This document shows positions 45,073 through 55,286 of a DNA stretch of 64,000 nucleotides, piece after piece. The stretch is taken from contig NZ_KZ454943.1 in assembly GCF_002797395.1 (NCBI RefSeq), positions 1 to 64,000 of the forward strand. Direction: 5' to 3'. Numbering within the stretch: the stretch's first letter is position 1; each line of letters opens with the position of its first letter. The translations under genes and the position numbers were made by a program. The notes under the pieces were generated by a model. The model was not told where the DNA came from and did no database searches. It worked only from the letters and a program-made list of their open reading frames with translations. The stretch comes from Bacillus solitudinis (lineage in GTDB: Bacteria; Bacillota; Bacilli; Bacillales; Bacillaceae_D).

Positions 45073-45567
45073 TCACTTTCTCTCAGCTAACTCTCTATCC
45101 ATAGTCATAAAGAAATCCCCGCCCACACTAACTCCTGAAAGCTTCTGGATGATATCTCTAAACAGCTCTTCTTCCTCCACTTGTTCATCAATGAACCAAT
45201 GAAGAAATTGGATGGTCGCATGTTCCTTATGTTCAATAGCTAAATCCATAATCGAATAAATGCTACGAGTCACAGCTTGCTCTTGTTCAAGTGACTGCTT
45301 CGCAATATGTAGTGGGCTCTCATGCATATTATTTGGCGCTTTTAATGTTTGAAAATGTGGTCGTTCTCCCATTGAAACGAGAAAATGATAAAATTTCATC
45401 GCATGAGAACGTTCCTCTTCTGCTTGGACAATATAAAAATTTGCAAAACCACGATAACCATGTGCTGAAAAGTAAGAAGCCATCGCCATATATGAATGGG
45501 CTGCTTCAAATTCATAGGTCATTTGATTATTTAATGCAGTAACAAGCCCCTTGGGTAACATTGTCAT
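45073..45567 (-). CDS. Ferritin (bacterial non-heme type)
   Basis: 164-aa ferritin-like iron store. YEFAAAHSYMAMASYF, QAEEERSHAMKFY and FIDEQVEEEELFRDI place the ferroxidase Glu/His ligands. It forms a 24-mer shell in relatives and oxidises Fe(II). It is the iron-storage counterpart to the siderophore system but is not linked to it here. The spot between selD and the galactosidase gene gives no functional hint. Confidence 0.93.
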   Translation of the reverse strand: MTMLPKGLVTALNNQMTYEFEAAHSYMAMASYFSAHGYRGFANFYIVQAEEERSHAMKFYHFLVSMGERPHFQTLKAPNNMHESPLHIAKQSLEQEQAVTRSIYSIMDLAIEHKEHATIQFLHWFIDEQVEEEELFRDIIQKLSGVSVGGDFFMTMDRELAERK

Positions 45568-45820
45568 TCCTCCAATTTCATTTCAAATCACAACTTCAAC
45601 TACTCTATCTTTAAAAATACATTACCATAAATGCTAACATATTCATAAGTTTTTTCGAATCCAAATTCCTGAAACTGCATATATGATTTGGAATAATCGG
45701 AAAAAAGAGATATTTTAACCATTTCCAGTTAAAGACTGAGCAATCCGCGCTCGGCAGCCGGAAGCAGTGTGATTTTTGTGTATAACCTTTTAAAACAACT
45801 AAATAGATTGATAGCTATAA

Positions 45821-45862
45821 AAATGATAGCAGGCGCTTTCATATTGAAAGCACCTGCTATCA
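45821..45862 (-). terminator. Terminator of the GH42 gene
   Basis: ATGATAGCAGG-GCTTTCA arms pair with TGAAAGC-CCTGCTATCAT (one mismatch), a stem of about 19 bp followed by TTTTTA on the minus strand. Confidence 0.88.
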
Positions 45863-45867
45863 TTTGT

Positions 45868-47856
45868 TTATTTATTAAATTGAATAACACGATACTCATA
45901 TTGCCCAATAGATAGTGGCCCTTTTCCTACAGCCTCATCTTTTAGTACATCTACTCCATCTTTAGGAAGTGTAACACTTCCACCTTTTCCATCCATATTA
46001 ACAATAACCCAGGCCGTATAATTATCGTTTCTTCTTGGTGCAACAATAGTTCCGCTCGTCACATCCGTTTTAGTCGAAACATTCACGTCTTCGGCATACG
46101 TTTCAATGATTTTCTTAAGAAGATTATCTCCTTCTTCACCAACCGGCATTGAACCAAGCATCACGATTTTTCCTTTTCCTACAGAGTGCTCGGTGATAAA
46201 TGATTTTCCGTCCGAGTTCCCACCTTTAATGGTACCTACTGTTGCTTTTTCATCATATTCAAAAATGGTACTCCACAGCCCTAATGGAGCGGAAACCCCA
46301 AAGGCTTCTCCAACAGCTCCAGTCCCATCAATCGGGTAGGTGAACAACGCTTGTGCCCCAGCAATTTTTTCGATTTGTCCTAGTGCAGCATCCGTGTGAA
46401 CTGTATGTTCCTCTGTTCTCCCCCCCGTTAATGGACCCACAATCCACGTCCCTCCATCCTCCACAAATGATTGTGCTTTTCGGAGAAAATCGCTTGAGAT
46501 ATAAGGAACAAACGGAGTAATTAATAGTTTATACCCTTCTAAACTATCTCCTTCAGGAATCACATCTCGGTGAATACCTAGAGAAACAATTCTGTCATAG
46601 AAATCTGTGATTAATCCTCGATAATCCAAATTTTGATGTGGCTCAGTTTGGAAAAATACTTTTGCACGATCTGAATAAACAAGAGCTACTTCAGGTTCAC
46701 TTGGTCGCGTTTCAATTATCATCGGTTCAATAGCCTTACGCATATTTTCCACCTCTAAGACGCTTTGAAAACCAACAGTTGGTTTTCCCCAAGAACTAAT
46801 TACAGAACCATGAGGTTGCTCACACCCTGAACGTTGTTGCCTCCATAACCAGTAACAAAATGCTTCCGCACCTAACGCGTAAGCTGCCACGGCTTCTGCA
46901 CGCAAATAACCATTAGCGTGAGGACTAGCGTAGCTTTCTAATGAAGCTGCATAAGACGTACTTGTTTCCATTATCCAAAAGTCTTTCCCCTTTTTAAAAT
47001 TGCGCCATAAATCACAATTCATTAAATAAGAAGCTCTATTTTCCTGGGAGGCATACGTATCAAATGATGCAAAGTCTAAATTCTTAAACAGACGCTCATT
47101 ATCTACAGCAAATGGAATATTGCTGTTATGAGTAATAGGAGCATCAGAGTATTTTCTGATAATTTCTGCCTGACTATCTGAGAATTCAGCTATCTTTTCC
47201 ATTGAGAACAAACGATACATTGTACTTAATGAAGAATTATGCAAAAATGGCGCAGGTCCAGGTTGTGGTACTTGCTCAAAACTATGGTAACGTTCACTCC
47301 AAATTTGAGCTCCCCATGCATCGTTTAGATGTTCAATCGTTCCGTACCTCTCTTGTAACCATTCGTGCCATAATGTCTTACATGTAGCACACATACACTC
47401 GCTAACATGACATTTGAATTCATTGTCAATTTGCCAACCGATAACGCCTGGTAATTGTCCAACCGCTTTGGCAATATGCTCTGTAATAATCTCTGCTTTT
47501 TCTCTAAAATAATCATTGTTCGTACACGGATGTTGTCTAGATCCGTGACCCATTACCTTTCCATCCTGATCTACATACATGCGCTCTGGATGACCATGCG
47601 TAAACCAAATTGGCGGTGTTGGCGTAGGTGTGCACATAACCGTTTCAATGCCCTCTTCATATAATCGATTGATGACGTTTACAAAAAAACCTAAATCAAT
47701 TTGTCCTTCCTCAGGCTCCATCGTTGCCCATGCAAACTCACCCATACGTGCAACATTAATTCCAGCTTCTTTCATTAACTTAATATCTTCTTCGAGCACC
47801 TCATTGCTCCAAAGTTCTGGATAATAGGCAGCTCCATGATATAATCTCTTACCCAT
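45868..47856 (-). CDS. Beta-galactosidase, glycoside hydrolase family 42
   Basis: 662-aa retaining beta-galactosidase. The TIM barrel (about 1-380) begins GAAYYPELW; the acid/base Glu is in GWQIDNEFKCH and the nucleophile Glu in FWIMETSTSY. CMCATC with the preceding CHVSEC matches the family zinc cluster. A trimerisation domain and a C-terminal beta domain follow. No signal peptide, so substrates must be imported oligogalactosides. It stands alone in the region, dividing the selenium genes. Confidence 0.93.
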   Translation of the reverse strand: MGKRLYHGAAYYPELWSNEVLEEDIKLMKEAGINVARMGEFAWATMEPEEGQIDLGFFVNVINRLYEEGIETVMCTPTPTPPIWFTHGHPERMYVDQDGKVMGHGSRQHPCTNNDYFREKAEIITEHIAKAVGQLPGVIGWQIDNEFKCHVSECMCATCKTLWHEWLQERYGTIEHLNDAWGAQIWSERYHSFEQVPQPGPAPFLHNSSLSTMYRLFSMEKIAEFSDSQAEIIRKYSDAPITHNSNIPFAVDNERLFKNLDFASFDTYASQENRASYLMNCDLWRNFKKGKDFWIMETSTSYAASLESYASPHANGYLRAEAVAAYALGAEAFCYWLWRQQRSGCEQPHGSVISSWGKPTVGFQSVLEVENMRKAIEPMIIETRPSEPEVALVYSDRAKVFFQTEPHQNLDYRGLITDFYDRIVSLGIHRDVIPEGDSLEGYKLLITPFVPYISSDFLRKAQSFVEDGGTWIVGPLTGGRTEEHTVHTDAALGQIEKIAGAQALFTYPIDGTGAVGEAFGVSAPLGLWSTIFEYDEKATVGTIKGGNSDGKSFITEHSVGKGKIVMLGSMPVGEEGDNLLKKIIETYAEDVNVSTKTDVTSGTIVAPRRNDNYTAWVIVNMDGKGGSVTLPKDGVDVLKDEAVGKGPLSIGQYEYRVIQFNK

Positions 47857-48036
47857 TTACAACACCTCATTACTTAAGTAATTTAATAAACTATCTATGT
47901 GCTTATCATACCATTTCTAATCCTAAAAAGGTGTCACGCTTTCTTTTCTTATTCACCATTTTATTATAATAATCACAACAATTCAAAAATGTAAAAATCG
48001 AATAACCTTAGAAATATAACGTTTTTAGCAAAAAAA

Positions 48037-48062
48037 ATAAAGCATCATGTTTCATGCTTTAT
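48037..48062 (-). terminator. Terminator of the ABC transporter operon
   Basis: ATAAAGCAT and ATGCTTTAT arms around an 8-nt loop, with seven T on the minus strand side and T-rich sequence on the other. Confidence 0.82.
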
Positions 48063-48072
48063 CTTTTTTTGC

Positions 48073-48816
48073 TCATCCATAAATTTTTGCAAATATCTCA
48101 TCTGTCAATCGATCCGGGGTATCATCAAAGACAATCTTACCTTCCCGGAACGCAACAATTCTTGTTGCAAATTCTTTCGCTAACCCAACATCATGAACAT
48201 TCACAATTGTTACTAACCGACGCTGTTCATGAATACTCTTCAATAATTCAAATATTTTTCTAGACGTTGAGGGATCTAAACTTGCCACTGGTTCATCCCC
48301 TAAGAGCATCTTGGGTTCTTGCAATAAGGCACGTGCAATCCCCACACGTTGCTTTTGACCACCACTTAACGCTTCCACTCTTTTATTCGCATGAGCCAAA
48401 AGATCAACTTGTTTAAGTGCTTCGTATGCTTTTTCTTTTTCTAGTACCGAAAACAAACCAAGTAAATTTTTGTAAGCAGGACGATTTCCAAAAGAACCGG
48501 TCAATATGTTTTGAAACACTGACATTCTTGGGATAAGATTAAAATGTTGAAAGATCATCACCATATCAGATCGGACTTGTCGCATCTTTCCTTCTCTTAA
48601 TGTTGTCAATTCAACTCCATCCAACCGAATCGAACCAGACGAAGGTTGTTGAAGCCTGTTCAAACAACGAATAAACGTTGACTTACCTGCTCCACTTTTA
48701 CCTAAAATACAAACAAACTCACCCTTATTTATTCTTAGAGAAAGACGATCAACGGCAAGCTCTTTTGCCTTAGGATAACGAACAACTAAATTAGAGACTT
48801 GTAACACGTTTTCCAC
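48073..48816 (-). CDS. phnC: PhnC-type ABC transporter ATPase
   Basis: 247-aa nucleotide-binding subunit. Walker A is GKSGAGKST, the signature LSGGQKQR, and Walker B MLLGDEPVASLD; overall pattern is that of phosphonate/phosphite importers (PhnC). Five bp separate it from the permease gene. It is the last gene in a run selB - glycosyltransferase - phnD - phnE - phnC. Phosphonate is the textbook substrate; selenium oxyanion is an alternative because of the neighbours. Confidence 0.88.
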   Translation of the reverse strand: MENVLQVSNLVVRYPKAKELAVDRLSLRINKGEFVCILGKSGAGKSTFIRCLNRLQQPSSGSIRLDGVELTTLREGKMRQVRSDMVMIFQHFNLIPRMSVFQNILTGSFGNRPAYKNLLGLFSVLEKEKAYEALKQVDLLAHANKRVEALSGGQKQRVGIARALLQEPKMLLGDEPVASLDPSTSRKIFELLKSIHEQRRLVTIVNVHDVGLAKEFATRIVAFREGKIVFDDTPDRLTDEIFAKIYG

Positions 48817-48821
48817 TCCTT

Positions 48822-49580
48822 CTAGATGACTCTTGCACGTATCCGTCCGCCAATGACATCAACAAAGATAACGAGTATCATAATACACAAAATGTCTAAA
48901 GCCACCGCTTGATAGTAAAAACTTTGGAAGTGATTGAACAACTGTTGGCCAATTCCGCCCCCACCTATAAACCCTAATATCAGGGACGTTCGAATGGCTA
49001 CTTCAAAACGATAAAAATAGTGAGAAAGGACATTAGGCCAAATTTGGGGTAAAATTGAAAATAGATGGCCCACCCATTTCGTTGCTCCTACGGACTTCAT
49101 TGCTTCCTGAGGCCCTGCATCTGCTGCCTCAATCAACTCAGAAATAAGTTTTCCTAGAACACCTATATTATGTAAGATAATAGCTAGTACAGCTGGAAAT
49201 GGACCGAGTCCAAGCGCCGTCACTAAAATAAGGCCAAATACAATTTCCGGAACAGATCTCAATGCACTTAAACCTGAACGAACCAGCAAACACATTAAAC
49301 GACTACTCGTGTTACGAGCTGCCAGAAAACTTAATGGTAGAGCGACGACTAACGCGAAAATTGACCCTAAAAATGCAATCGCCAAAGTCACCAAGCTTTC
49401 CTGTGCCATTCGAGGAAATAATGACCACTCGACTGGAAAAAAGCGAGTGGTCACCATATCAATCATATTCGTAAATTGCTCAAACTTTCGCCATTCAAAG
49501 CCCGTTACATTCATGCTCCACCAACAGACTATGATGATAAATAGTATATAGATGAAATAGCGCCTTCGAAACCATACCAT
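48822..49580 (-). CDS. phnE: PhnE-type ABC transporter permease
   Basis: 252-aa permease with about six helices. LIEAADAGPQEAMKSVGATKW is the EAA loop that docks the ATPase; VPEIVFGLILVTALGLGPFPAVLAI is typical of PhnE. It lies 13 bp after the binding protein gene. See the neighbours for the substrate question. Confidence 0.87.
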   Translation of the reverse strand: MVWFRRRYFIYILFIIIVCWWSMNVTGFEWRKFEQFTNMIDMVTTRFFPVEWSLFPRMAQESLVTLAIAFLGSIFALVVALPLSFLAARNTSSRLMCLLVRSGLSALRSVPEIVFGLILVTALGLGPFPAVLAIILHNIGVLGKLISELIEAADAGPQEAMKSVGATKWVGHLFSILPQIWPNVLSHYFYRFEVAIRTSLILGFIGGGGIGQQLFNHFQSFYYQAVALDILCIMILVIFVDVIGGRIRARVI

Positions 49581-49593
49581 AATGTATAAACTC

Positions 49594-50532
49594 CTACTCT
49601 AGTGTTAACATATTAAACTGACGCGCAGCTTCAAGAACATCCTCATATTTACTATCATCCGCTTCAACAAATGCAGAAGCACCCCCAAAGATTCGTAAGA
49701 TATCATCATCGGTAATATCATAAAAGGCTTCTTGGATTTGAACAATTTCTTCCTCAGTCATTTGTGCCGGAACAACCCAAGGATATTGATACAGTTCTTG
49801 TGACTCCCAAAGAACTTTAATATCATCACCTAATGCTGGAGTTTGTTCTATCAATTCATTTAAAATCGCACTATCTACTGCACCAGCATCAGCGTTTTTT
49901 TCTTGTACTAATCTAGTTACAATATCATGTGAACCCGCAAATTGGACTTGGTTAAAACTATGGTCTATATCATCGTTATAATAGCCTAAGTTTCTTAAAT
50001 GTAGACCTGGCATTAAGTGACCGGAAGTAGATGATATGCTAGCAAAAGCAAAATCAACATTTTCACTATCTTCCAGCATGTCATCTAACGTTTCCCATTC
50101 ATTATCCGAATGCGTAATGATATATGAATGATAGTATGGTCTGCCATCGATTTCTTGAGTTAAAATTGCCTGTGCCCCACTTTGTTCATGAGCAATAACA
50201 TACGTTAAAGGTCCTAAATAAGCCAGGTCGATATTGTTGTAATTTATTGCTTCTACGACCGCATTATAATTAGGGTATTGTTTAACCTCGACATCTCGAG
50301 CAAGCTTCTCTTTTAAATGTTCTTCTAACTTATCAAGGCTCGCTTGCGTTTCACCTGTTGTTTGAGCTGGGATAACAGCAACTTCGAATACGCCATCCTC
50401 TTCAGTAACTTCCTCAGTCGGAACCTCAGTTTCATCGGTCTCTGGTGCAATTTCCGTTTCACCAGTATTCGTTTCTCCACCACATGCAGTTAAAACAAGG
50501 GTTAAGCCTAACATTGATAACCACTTTTTCAT
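49594..50532 (-). CDS. phnD: PhnD-like ABC substrate-binding lipoprotein
   Basis: 312-aa lipoprotein; signal ends LVLTACGG with the lipidated Cys. An acidic spacer precedes a PhnD-type two-lobed binding domain (VAVIPAQTTGETQASLDKLE, NNIDLAYLGPLTYVIAHE, SISSTSGHLMPGLHL). Start ATG 50532; GTG 50544 is an alternative. It lies 97 bp after the glycosyltransferase gene on the same strand. A clade of PhnD-like proteins near selenium genes has been annotated as putative selenate binders; membership here is inferred from context. Confidence 0.86.
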   Translation of the reverse strand: MKKWLSMLGLTLVLTACGGETNTGETEIAPETDETEVPTEEVTEEDGVFEVAVIPAQTTGETQASLDKLEEHLKEKLARDVEVKQYPNYNAVVEAINYNNIDLAYLGPLTYVIAHEQSGAQAILTQEIDGRPYYHSYIITHSDNEWETLDDMLEDSENVDFAFASISSTSGHLMPGLHLRNLGYYNDDIDHSFNQVQFAGSHDIVTRLVQEKNADAGAVDSAILNELIEQTPALGDDIKVLWESQELYQYPWVVPAQMTEEEIVQIQEAFYDITDDDILRIFGGASAFVEADDSKYEDVLEAARQFNMLTLE

Positions 50533-50629
50533 CTTTCGTACCACTCCCTATTTTTATATACGACGCTTATCTAAAGGCCTAGCATAAAATCTACCACCAA
50601 GGTAAACAAATGTAAAGAAAACACGCCTT

Positions 50630-51700
50630 TCATGTTTCCACCTTAACTTCAGGTTTTTGAGCCTTCTCTATACAATGCTTATAGACTTTGCTATATAAGG
50701 AAACTTCCTGTTCTAGTTGATGGTGAGTCTGAATATAATCTTGACCTGCTCTCACTATCCTTTCTCTCTTCTTCGGATAATTAAGAAGCGTCTTTACTTC
50801 TATAAGAAATTCATCAGTTGAGTTGAATAGCAAACCGTTTTTTGTGTGTTGAATGATACTTTCATTTCCAGGAATTCGTCTTGCGATGACTGGCTTCCCT
50901 ACATACATCGCTTCAAGGATCGATGTCGGCTGACCTTCCGATAGAGATGTGTTTATTACAATATCACATTGTTTATATATCGGGGTCATGTCATTCAAAG
51001 GGATTTCTCCTAAATAATGAAACCACTCTACATTCTCACTTCTCTTTTTAACTTCCTGATAAATAGTGTTATCTAAATTTGCCCCTATTATCGTGAATGA
51101 GAGGGTTGTATATGTTTTCCGTAACTCCACCATGGCTTCCCATAAATAGAAGACATCCTTGACCGGCCGTAATCCGGCTGGAAGTAGGAAGCTTGGATAA
51201 CCTGAAATGATTGTCGTATTACTTCTATTGTTAGCTTCAGGTAACCAAATGCTCTGTGCAATCACATGAACTCGTTCAGCGAGTTCAGGAAAGACAGCTG
51301 CAATCTTTTCTTTTCCATCTTCACTAAAAACGGTAATTGCACAGGATTCATCCGCGACTGACTTAATCAATAAAGCAGCTGCAGGGTCTTTTAAGTCCTC
51401 GTTCACATCAGTCCCACCTGAAGTTAGTACATATGGCTTGGTTAAATTAAGCTTATGCCGCATAAGCCAACTTGCAAAGCGACGCAAATGCAAAACATGA
51501 TAGAGGTCTACTTCTTCAAAACGTCGCTGCCATTCTTCCGTCCATTCTTCCTCTTCATAAGCAAAAACCAAGACATTCCAACCTGCTAATTGCATACCTT
51601 GTTCTATTCGTTTAGCCGTTGTTGCGTTCCCACGACTTTGTAAATAGTATGGAGTAAAAAACAAGATGTTCTTACCTCTTTTAAATCCATTTCTCAACAT
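50630..51700 (-). CDS. GT4-type glycosyltransferase coupled to selB; SenB-like candidate
   Basis: 356-aa GT-B fold glycosyltransferase. NILFFTPYYLQSRGNATTAK opens the acceptor domain; TSGGTDVNEDL, LRPVKDVFYLWEA and the C-terminal SEGQPTSILEAMYVGKPVIA, with RIPGNESII, form the donor site. The pattern recalls SenB selenosugar synthases (family with GNxxTA, TGTD and RxVKDP motifs), from memory. ATG 51700 follows GGAG and overlaps the selB end by 20 bp, so translation is coupled. A common GT4 acting on a cell-surface sugar is the alternative. Confidence 0.8.
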   Translation of the reverse strand: MLRNGFKRGKNILFFTPYYLQSRGNATTAKRIEQGMQLAGWNVLVFAYEEEEWTEEWQRRFEEVDLYHVLHLRRFASWLMRHKLNLTKPYVLTSGGTDVNEDLKDPAAALLIKSVADESCAITVFSEDGKEKIAAVFPELAERVHVIAQSIWLPEANNRSNTTIISGYPSFLLPAGLRPVKDVFYLWEAMVELRKTYTTLSFTIIGANLDNTIYQEVKKRSENVEWFHYLGEIPLNDMTPIYKQCDIVINTSLSEGQPTSILEAMYVGKPVIARRIPGNESIIQHTKNGLLFNSTDEFLIEVKTLLNYPKKRERIVRAGQDYIQTHHQLEQEVSLYSKVYKHCIEKAQKPEVKVET

Positions 51701-53585
51701 GTTCGGTTCTCCATTTCCGTTCATTTTCAAGACGAATTGTTAACTCTAGTTGGTCAAGCTTCTCTAAAAAAGGAACCAAGTACTTTCGTGATAACCCAGT
51801 TGAATCTTTTGCTTCTTGTAATGTAAATAATCCATGACTCTTTGTATTTATATATAATTCTCTTACTGCATTGATAAAAGGGTCAACGTGTAGAAAATGC
51901 TTATCATCGATTTGAAAAATAATTTGTTGACGTGTTAAATAATGGATAAGGTCTATATAAAGGTCTTCAGGAAGTTGCTGAGCTTGAAAGTGATCAGCAA
52001 GAGGTGTTACTTTTAAAGCTTCTTCCTTTAATCGACCCAAGGCATGTTCGATCCGCTTTTCCCACTGCTTGGGAGGATGCGCTTGAAATTCTGCTAAGGA
52101 TACAAACGGCCCATTTACTTTAAAGTCATAAAACTGCAAGACCATTTCCGTTAATTTCTTCGGATACGTTTTAGTATAACTTTGGATGAGCTCTGCCTTT
52201 ATTATCCCTTCTCTTAACGAATAATCATGATGATATCGTTCCAACTCTTTCCTAATAAGAGAAGATAAACTGTCGGTAACCTTTTTTGAGGTAATTTCAT
52301 TTGACGGTAGTTGTAACAGTTGTTTTTGTTCGAGCATTTCATTGATAATTGGATCGATTGTTTCATATGGTAAATCCGTTTGCTTAGCCAAATCCTTCAT
52401 CGTGAGAAGTTTTTTCTCAACTAGAGCATCCATGAGGATTTCTTCCGGACTTCCTTCTTTCTTTTTCTCAAGAATAGCCACCGTTTCTTGTCCAAATCTG
52501 TATTTTTCTCCGTGCGCATCAATCACCTTCCCACCGCCAATGGTTTCCATCGGTGTCGGTCTTCTGAGAATAAAACGATCTCCTCTTCGCGTCACGACTG
52601 GGTGATTTAAACGAAGCTGGCAAAGAACCTCCCCGCCTTCTGTTACTAGCTCATTCCGGTCAAAGAAAACAATTTTCCCGTAAACCTCTGCTGTACCAAT
52701 ATGTAATTTAACTTCTCCTCTCTGTTTAACCGAATGCTTTAAATCTCTCACTATTGATAGGGCCACATCTATTGTTGTCGTAGCAACATAATGACCTGGA
52801 GCAGCGAGAACGTCCCCTCTAACAATCGATTCCTTCGTGATCCCACCTAAATTTATGGCAACACGCTGACCAGCTTGTCCAGACTTTCTTTGTTGGTGAT
52901 GTACTTGTAATTGCCTTGCTCTAACTGAATCACCTCGGGGTAATATTTCTAAACGGTCCCCTTCTTCGACAGTTCCTTCGTAAACGGTTCCTCTTACAAC
53001 TGTTCCTTGGCCTGGAACAGTAAAGACTTGATCGATTGGTAATCGAAAAGATCCATGGATAGGCCGTGCGGGGATTTCTTCCAATGCAGCAGTAATCCCT
53101 TCCATTAACATATCTATTCCTATTCCACTTAAACTATCTACTTCATAAAACATAGCTTGTTCTAAAAATGTCCCTTCAATGCTATCACGAATATCAAGTT
53201 CGACAATTTCCTTCATTTCCTGGTCAACCCGATCTATTTTTGTAATAGCAATAATGCCCCTGTCAATTCCTAAAAGCGTGAGGATGTTAAGATGTTCTTT
53301 GGTTTGAGGCATCACACCTTCATCCGCAGCGACAACGAGAATCACCAAGTCAATTCCTGCCACCCCCGCAATCATTTGACGAATAAATCGCTCATGACCC
53401 GGCACATCAATCATTGACACTTCTAACGTTTCGTTTATATGTAAAGGGGCATACCCTAATTCAATTGAAATATTTCGTTCCTTTTCTTCTTTTAACCGAT
53501 CCGTTTCCACATTTGTTAACGCCTTTGTTAACGACGTTTTTCCGTGGTCAATATGACCAGCCATTCCGATCGTATAATGTCTCAT
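51681..53585 (-). CDS. selB: Selenocysteine-specific elongation factor SelB
   Basis: 634-aa GTPase that carries Sec-tRNA(Sec) and binds SECIS. AGHIDHGKTSLTKAL (about 9-23), DVPGHERFIRQM and AITKIDRVD are G1, G3 and G4 of the EF-Tu-like domain. Domains II and III follow to about 340, and C-terminal winged helices (from about 400) form the mRNA-binding part. The last codons overlap the glycosyltransferase start. It is the first gene of the apparent selB-GT-phnDEC unit. Confidence 0.95.
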   Translation of the reverse strand: MRHYTIGMAGHIDHGKTSLTKALTNVETDRLKEEKERNISIELGYAPLHINETLEVSMIDVPGHERFIRQMIAGVAGIDLVILVVAADEGVMPQTKEHLNILTLLGIDRGIIAITKIDRVDQEMKEIVELDIRDSIEGTFLEQAMFYEVDSLSGIGIDMLMEGITAALEEIPARPIHGSFRLPIDQVFTVPGQGTVVRGTVYEGTVEEGDRLEILPRGDSVRARQLQVHHQQRKSGQAGQRVAINLGGITKESIVRGDVLAAPGHYVATTTIDVALSIVRDLKHSVKQRGEVKLHIGTAEVYGKIVFFDRNELVTEGGEVLCQLRLNHPVVTRRGDRFILRRPTPMETIGGGKVIDAHGEKYRFGQETVAILEKKKEGSPEEILMDALVEKKLLTMKDLAKQTDLPYETIDPIINEMLEQKQLLQLPSNEITSKKVTDSLSSLIRKELERYHHDYSLREGIIKAELIQSYTKTYPKKLTEMVLQFYDFKVNGPFVSLAEFQAHPPKQWEKRIEHALGRLKEEALKVTPLADHFQAQQLPEDLYIDLIHYLTRQQIIFQIDDKHFLHVDPFINAVRELYINTKSHGLFTLQEAKDSTGLSRKYLVPFLEKLDQLELTIRLENERKWRTEHVEKWI

Positions 53586-53923
53586 TCGTTCACTTCCTTT
53601 TTCTCTATACCCCTACTATAATCGATTCTGCATATAAATGAAAAATACTTGCGCTAAAAACTTCTTAATTTGAGCTATATTTGGTTTCGTCCTTTCTGTA
53701 AAAAAAACTGAGATATAGCCTTTTATGATACATAGAATGGATAGATAAACTTGTGCTTCTACAATTTGAAAGGTTTATTGTTATACTCATAAAGCTATTA
53801 TTAATTCTCGTATTTTACCAAACCCATTACAATATATTCTCTAAATAGTCGGGTCTCACTCTACTTCAACTACATTAACAATCAAATCTGAACTATCCTA
53901 TGTAGAAAGAAATACTAAAATAA
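53586..53923. other. Intergenic region before selB
   Basis: About 340 bp between the selB start and the chemoreceptor terminator. It should hold the selB promoter. I see no gene, hairpin or repeat that stands out. Confidence 0.5.
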
Positions 53924-53949
53924 AACCGTTCCATTTTTTAGGAACGGTT
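53924..53949 (-). terminator. Terminator of the chemoreceptor gene
   Basis: AACCGTTCC and GGAACGGTT arms around an A/T loop, then TTTTATTTT on the minus strand. Confidence 0.85.
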
Positions 53950-53957
53950 ACTTCGTA

Positions 53958-55286
53958 TTATTTTGTTTTGAACTGCTTTACAGTTGCGCTTAAAGCTAAT
54001 GACATTTCCTTTAACTTACCTGCACTGTCTGCTATTGTATCCACCGTTGCTGTTGTCTCTTCTGTCGAAGCTGATACTTCTTCTGTATTGATTGCAGTTT
54101 GTTCAATAAAAGCAGCTACTGCACCAACTCGTTCTACAATCTGCTCTGATTTTGAAATATTTTCATTTGTCACATTCAATATTTCATTTATCTCTACTGC
54201 CATACCATTTACTGCATTTAAGATACTTTCTAACGATTCTCCTGCTTGACTAACAGCAAGCACACCCTCCTCAACTTCCTGTTGACTGTCTTCAGTTGTA
54301 GAGACTGTTTTGGCTGATGTTTCTGTAATTTTACTAACAATCTCTTTTACTTTTACTGCTCCATTTGTCGATTGTTCAGCAAGCTTTCGTACTTCCTCTG
54401 CTACAACTGTAAAGCCTCGACCAGCTTCACCAGCCCTTGACGCTTCAATTGACGCATTTAATGCCAATAGATTCGTTTGTTTTGCAATATCTGAAATCAT
54501 ATTAGCAATTCCAGTAATCTCCTTAGAATATTGATCTAGTTCAAGAATATACGCTTTCGTCTCATGCGTCTTTATCTGTATACTTTCCATTTTTTTAATC
54601 ACTGTATTGACACTGTCCTTACCTTCATCAGCAATTTTTAAGGTACGATTGCTATTAACCTTTGTTGAACCAGCTTTTTTTTGAGCAGTTTGAATTAATA
54701 GGGCAAGTTCGCTTAACAATTGAGATATCTCTGTTACCGATGTATAACCTTTCTCTGCTTGTGTCGCTAATTGATAGGTATTTTGAGAAACCTCCTTTGA
54801 AACCACCTTCACTTGCTCGGTTGAGGCAGCAACTTCTTCAGTGGAAATAGCTAAACGATCAGAGCTTTCATCAACGATATTTATTACATCTCTTAAATGT
54901 GTAATCATACTATTGAATGCATTTGACAATTGATTAAACTCATCTTTCGTGTTTACTTCAATTTGTTTTGTAAGATCAACTTTCTCACCTTGTATGTCTT
55001 CTAACACTGAAACCAATTTATTTATCGGCTTTACTACATATCGTTTAATCCCATACCCTACAAATCCAATCATGATCACTAAATTAACAGTTATGGTAAA
55101 ATATGTTTCAATTACGCCCTTGATTCTATTACCAAATAAATTTAACAAGTCCAATTCTAAAACTAAGTGTTTCATATAAGAAATAGGTACTCCCATGACA
55201 AGAGAAAATATTGTTGCACTTAAAATAACATACGTCATTTTTCTTTGTATTGACCACTTTAATTTCTGTCTTTGCAAATTTTCCAT
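53958..55286 (-). CDS. Methyl-accepting chemotaxis protein
   Basis: 442-aa chemoreceptor with two N-terminal helices (about 17-35 and 50-72) and only a short outside loop, then HAMP ([15 protein letters not shown]) and a long coiled-coil signalling domain. The hairpin tip reads [20 protein letters not shown] with [18 protein letters not shown]. Lacking a large sensor domain, it may sense within the membrane or cytosol, or through a partner. The C-terminus has no CheR-docking pentapeptide that I can see. Confidence 0.92.
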   Translation of the reverse strand: MENLQRQKLKWSIQRKMTYVILSATIFSLVMGVPISYMKHLVLELDLLNLFGNRIKGVIETYFTITVNLVIMIGFVGYGIKRYVVKPINKLVSVLEDIQGEKVDLTKQIEVNTKDEFNQLSNAFNSMITHLRDVINIVDESSDRLAISTEEVAASTEQVKVVSKEVSQNTYQLATQAEKGYTSVTEISQLLSELALLIQTAQKKAGSTKVNSNRTLKIADEGKDSVNTVIKKMESIQIKTHETKAYILELDQYSKEITGIANMISDIAKQTNLLALNASIEASRAGEAGRGFTVVAEEVRKLAEQSTNGAVKVKEIVSKITETSAKTVSTTEDSQQEVEEGVLAVSQAGESLESILNAVNGMAVEINEILNVTNENISKSEQIVERVGAVAAFIEQTAINTEEVSASTEETTATVDTIADSAGKLKEMSLALSATVKQFKTK

